From positions 1-7,475 of the forward strand of contig CAIZHC010000063.1 of the NCBI GenBank assembly GCA_903932705.1: 7,475 bases of DNA, read 5' to 3'. This DNA comes from an uncultured Actinomycetes bacterium (lineage in GTDB: Bacteria > Actinomycetota > Actinomycetes > Nanopelagicales > Nanopelagicaceae). Both the position numbers and the translations under genes were made by a program. A model generated the notes under the pieces. That model had not been told where the DNA came from and did no database searches. It saw only the letters and a list, made by a program, of their open reading frames with translations. Shown here one piece after another: positions 7,044 through 7,475 of this stretch (positions within the stretch are counted from its first letter, which is position 1; every line of letters begins with the position of its first letter).

Positions 7044-7475
7044 TTAGGAGACTAGGGTACCAATTGCTTCCCCACGTACCGCACGAGCGATATTGCCCTT
7101 GTTTTTCAGGTCAAATACGACGATTGGCAACTTATTTTCGCGGCAGAGGCTAAAAGCAGCAGCATCGGCAACGGCCAAGGACTTGGCAATAACTTCATCA
7201 AAGCTGATGGATTCGTACTTAGTCGCTCCAGGATCTTTCTTTGGATCGGCGGTGTAGACGCCATCGACACCGCTCTTGGCGAGCAGAAGTGCTTCGGAAC
7301 CAATCTCAAGCGCGCGCTGCGCGGCGACGGTATCGGTTGTAAAGAAAGGCATTCCAGCTCCTGCGCCGAAAATTACGACGCGACCCTTTTCAAGGTGGCG
7401 AATGGAGCGACGTGGGATGTAGGGCTCAGCAACCTGTCCCATAGTGATTGCAGTTTGGACACGGGTTTCAATGCC
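7044..7475 (-). CDS. pyrH: UMP kinase (partial, 5' end outside window)
   Basis: Phosphorylates UMP to UDP with ATP, the first step from UMP toward UTP and CTP. The bacterial enzyme is a hexameric amino-acid-kinase-fold protein unrelated to eukaryotic UMP/CMP kinase. The 143 C-terminal residues are visible, about 60% of the usual ~240. The frame is open to the window edge and begins [20 protein letters not shown], so the Met at 7442 is internal and not a start. Family landmarks are the region after it ([29 protein letters not shown]), which binds UMP and contributes to catalysis, then [20 protein letters not shown] for the nucleotide site and [16 protein letters not shown] at the end. The N-terminal glycine-rich phosphate loop is off-window. 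CTP made downstream of this step is the co-substrate of CdsA, encoded two genes later. rpsB and tsf commonly lie upstream in bacteria but cannot be seen here. Confidence 0.96.
   Translation of the reverse strand, partial: GIETRVQTAITMGQVAEPYIPRRSIRHLEKGRVVIFGAGAGMPFFTTDTVAAQRALEIGSEALLLAKSGVDGVYTADPKKDPGATKYESISFDEVIAKSLAVADAAAFSLCRENKLPIVVFDLKNKGNIARAVRGEAIGTLVS

Noticed and set aside
7044..7442. Met at 7442 as the pyrH start
   Set aside because: The frame continues upstream to the window edge with conserved UMP kinase sequence ([11 protein letters not shown]), so this Met is internal and the gene is truncated by the window rather than short.
1..7475. A novel defence, mobile or biosynthetic system
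   Set aside because: All eight frames are assigned to well-known core families with intact motifs. No gap is large enough to hold another gene, and there are no direct or inverted repeats or compositional breaks that I could see by eye.

Overview
The window is a compact block of conserved bacterial housekeeping genes, all on the minus strand. Transcription therefore runs from high to low coordinates: pyrH (5' end cut by the window edge) - frr - cdsA - rlmN - dxr - rseP/rip1 - ispG - proS (3' end cut by the window edge). There are no RNA genes, mobile elements, CRISPR arrays or long repeats that I can see, and no intergenic stretch exceeds about 40 bases. Every remaining open frame is a shadow of one of these eight genes.

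The gene order and the protein sequences point to an actinobacterium. Frr, IspG and ProS closely resemble, from memory, their Streptomyces counterparts; examples are the RTGRAHPAMF segment of Frr and the '[15 protein letters not shown]' segment of IspG. Hand-counted sample lines give about 45-48% G+C, which is low for the phylum. Together with the very tight packing, this suggests a genome-streamlined lineage such as the freshwater acI/Nanopelagicales group or a small-genome Microbacteriaceae relative. That placement is inference, not something the window proves.

Layout in transcription order: UMP kinase (7475-7044, partial), 39-base gap; ribosome recycling factor (7004-6441), about 25-base gap; CDP-diglyceride synthase (6415-5567), 9-base gap; 23S rRNA/tRNA methyltransferase RlmN (5557-4424), 1-base overlap; DXP reductoisomerase (4424-3270), 1-base overlap; site-2 protease (3270-2074), 19-base gap; HMBPP synthase IspG (2054-903), 28-base gap; prolyl-tRNA synthetase (874-1, partial). 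The spacing suggests one long polycistronic unit whose promoter lies outside the window, upstream of pyrH, and whose terminator also lies outside.

Functionally the block joins growth-related processes: pyrimidine nucleotide supply (PyrH), translation (Frr, RlmN, ProS), phospholipid synthesis (CdsA), isoprenoid precursor synthesis by the MEP pathway (Dxr, IspG) and membrane stress proteolysis (RseP/Rip1). All catalytic residues I could check are intact. I found no undescribed system. The points worth a second look are the stop/start overlaps around dxr, the ambiguous starts of dxr, cdsA and ispG, a cysteine pair in the site-2 protease loop, and the tightness of the cluster.
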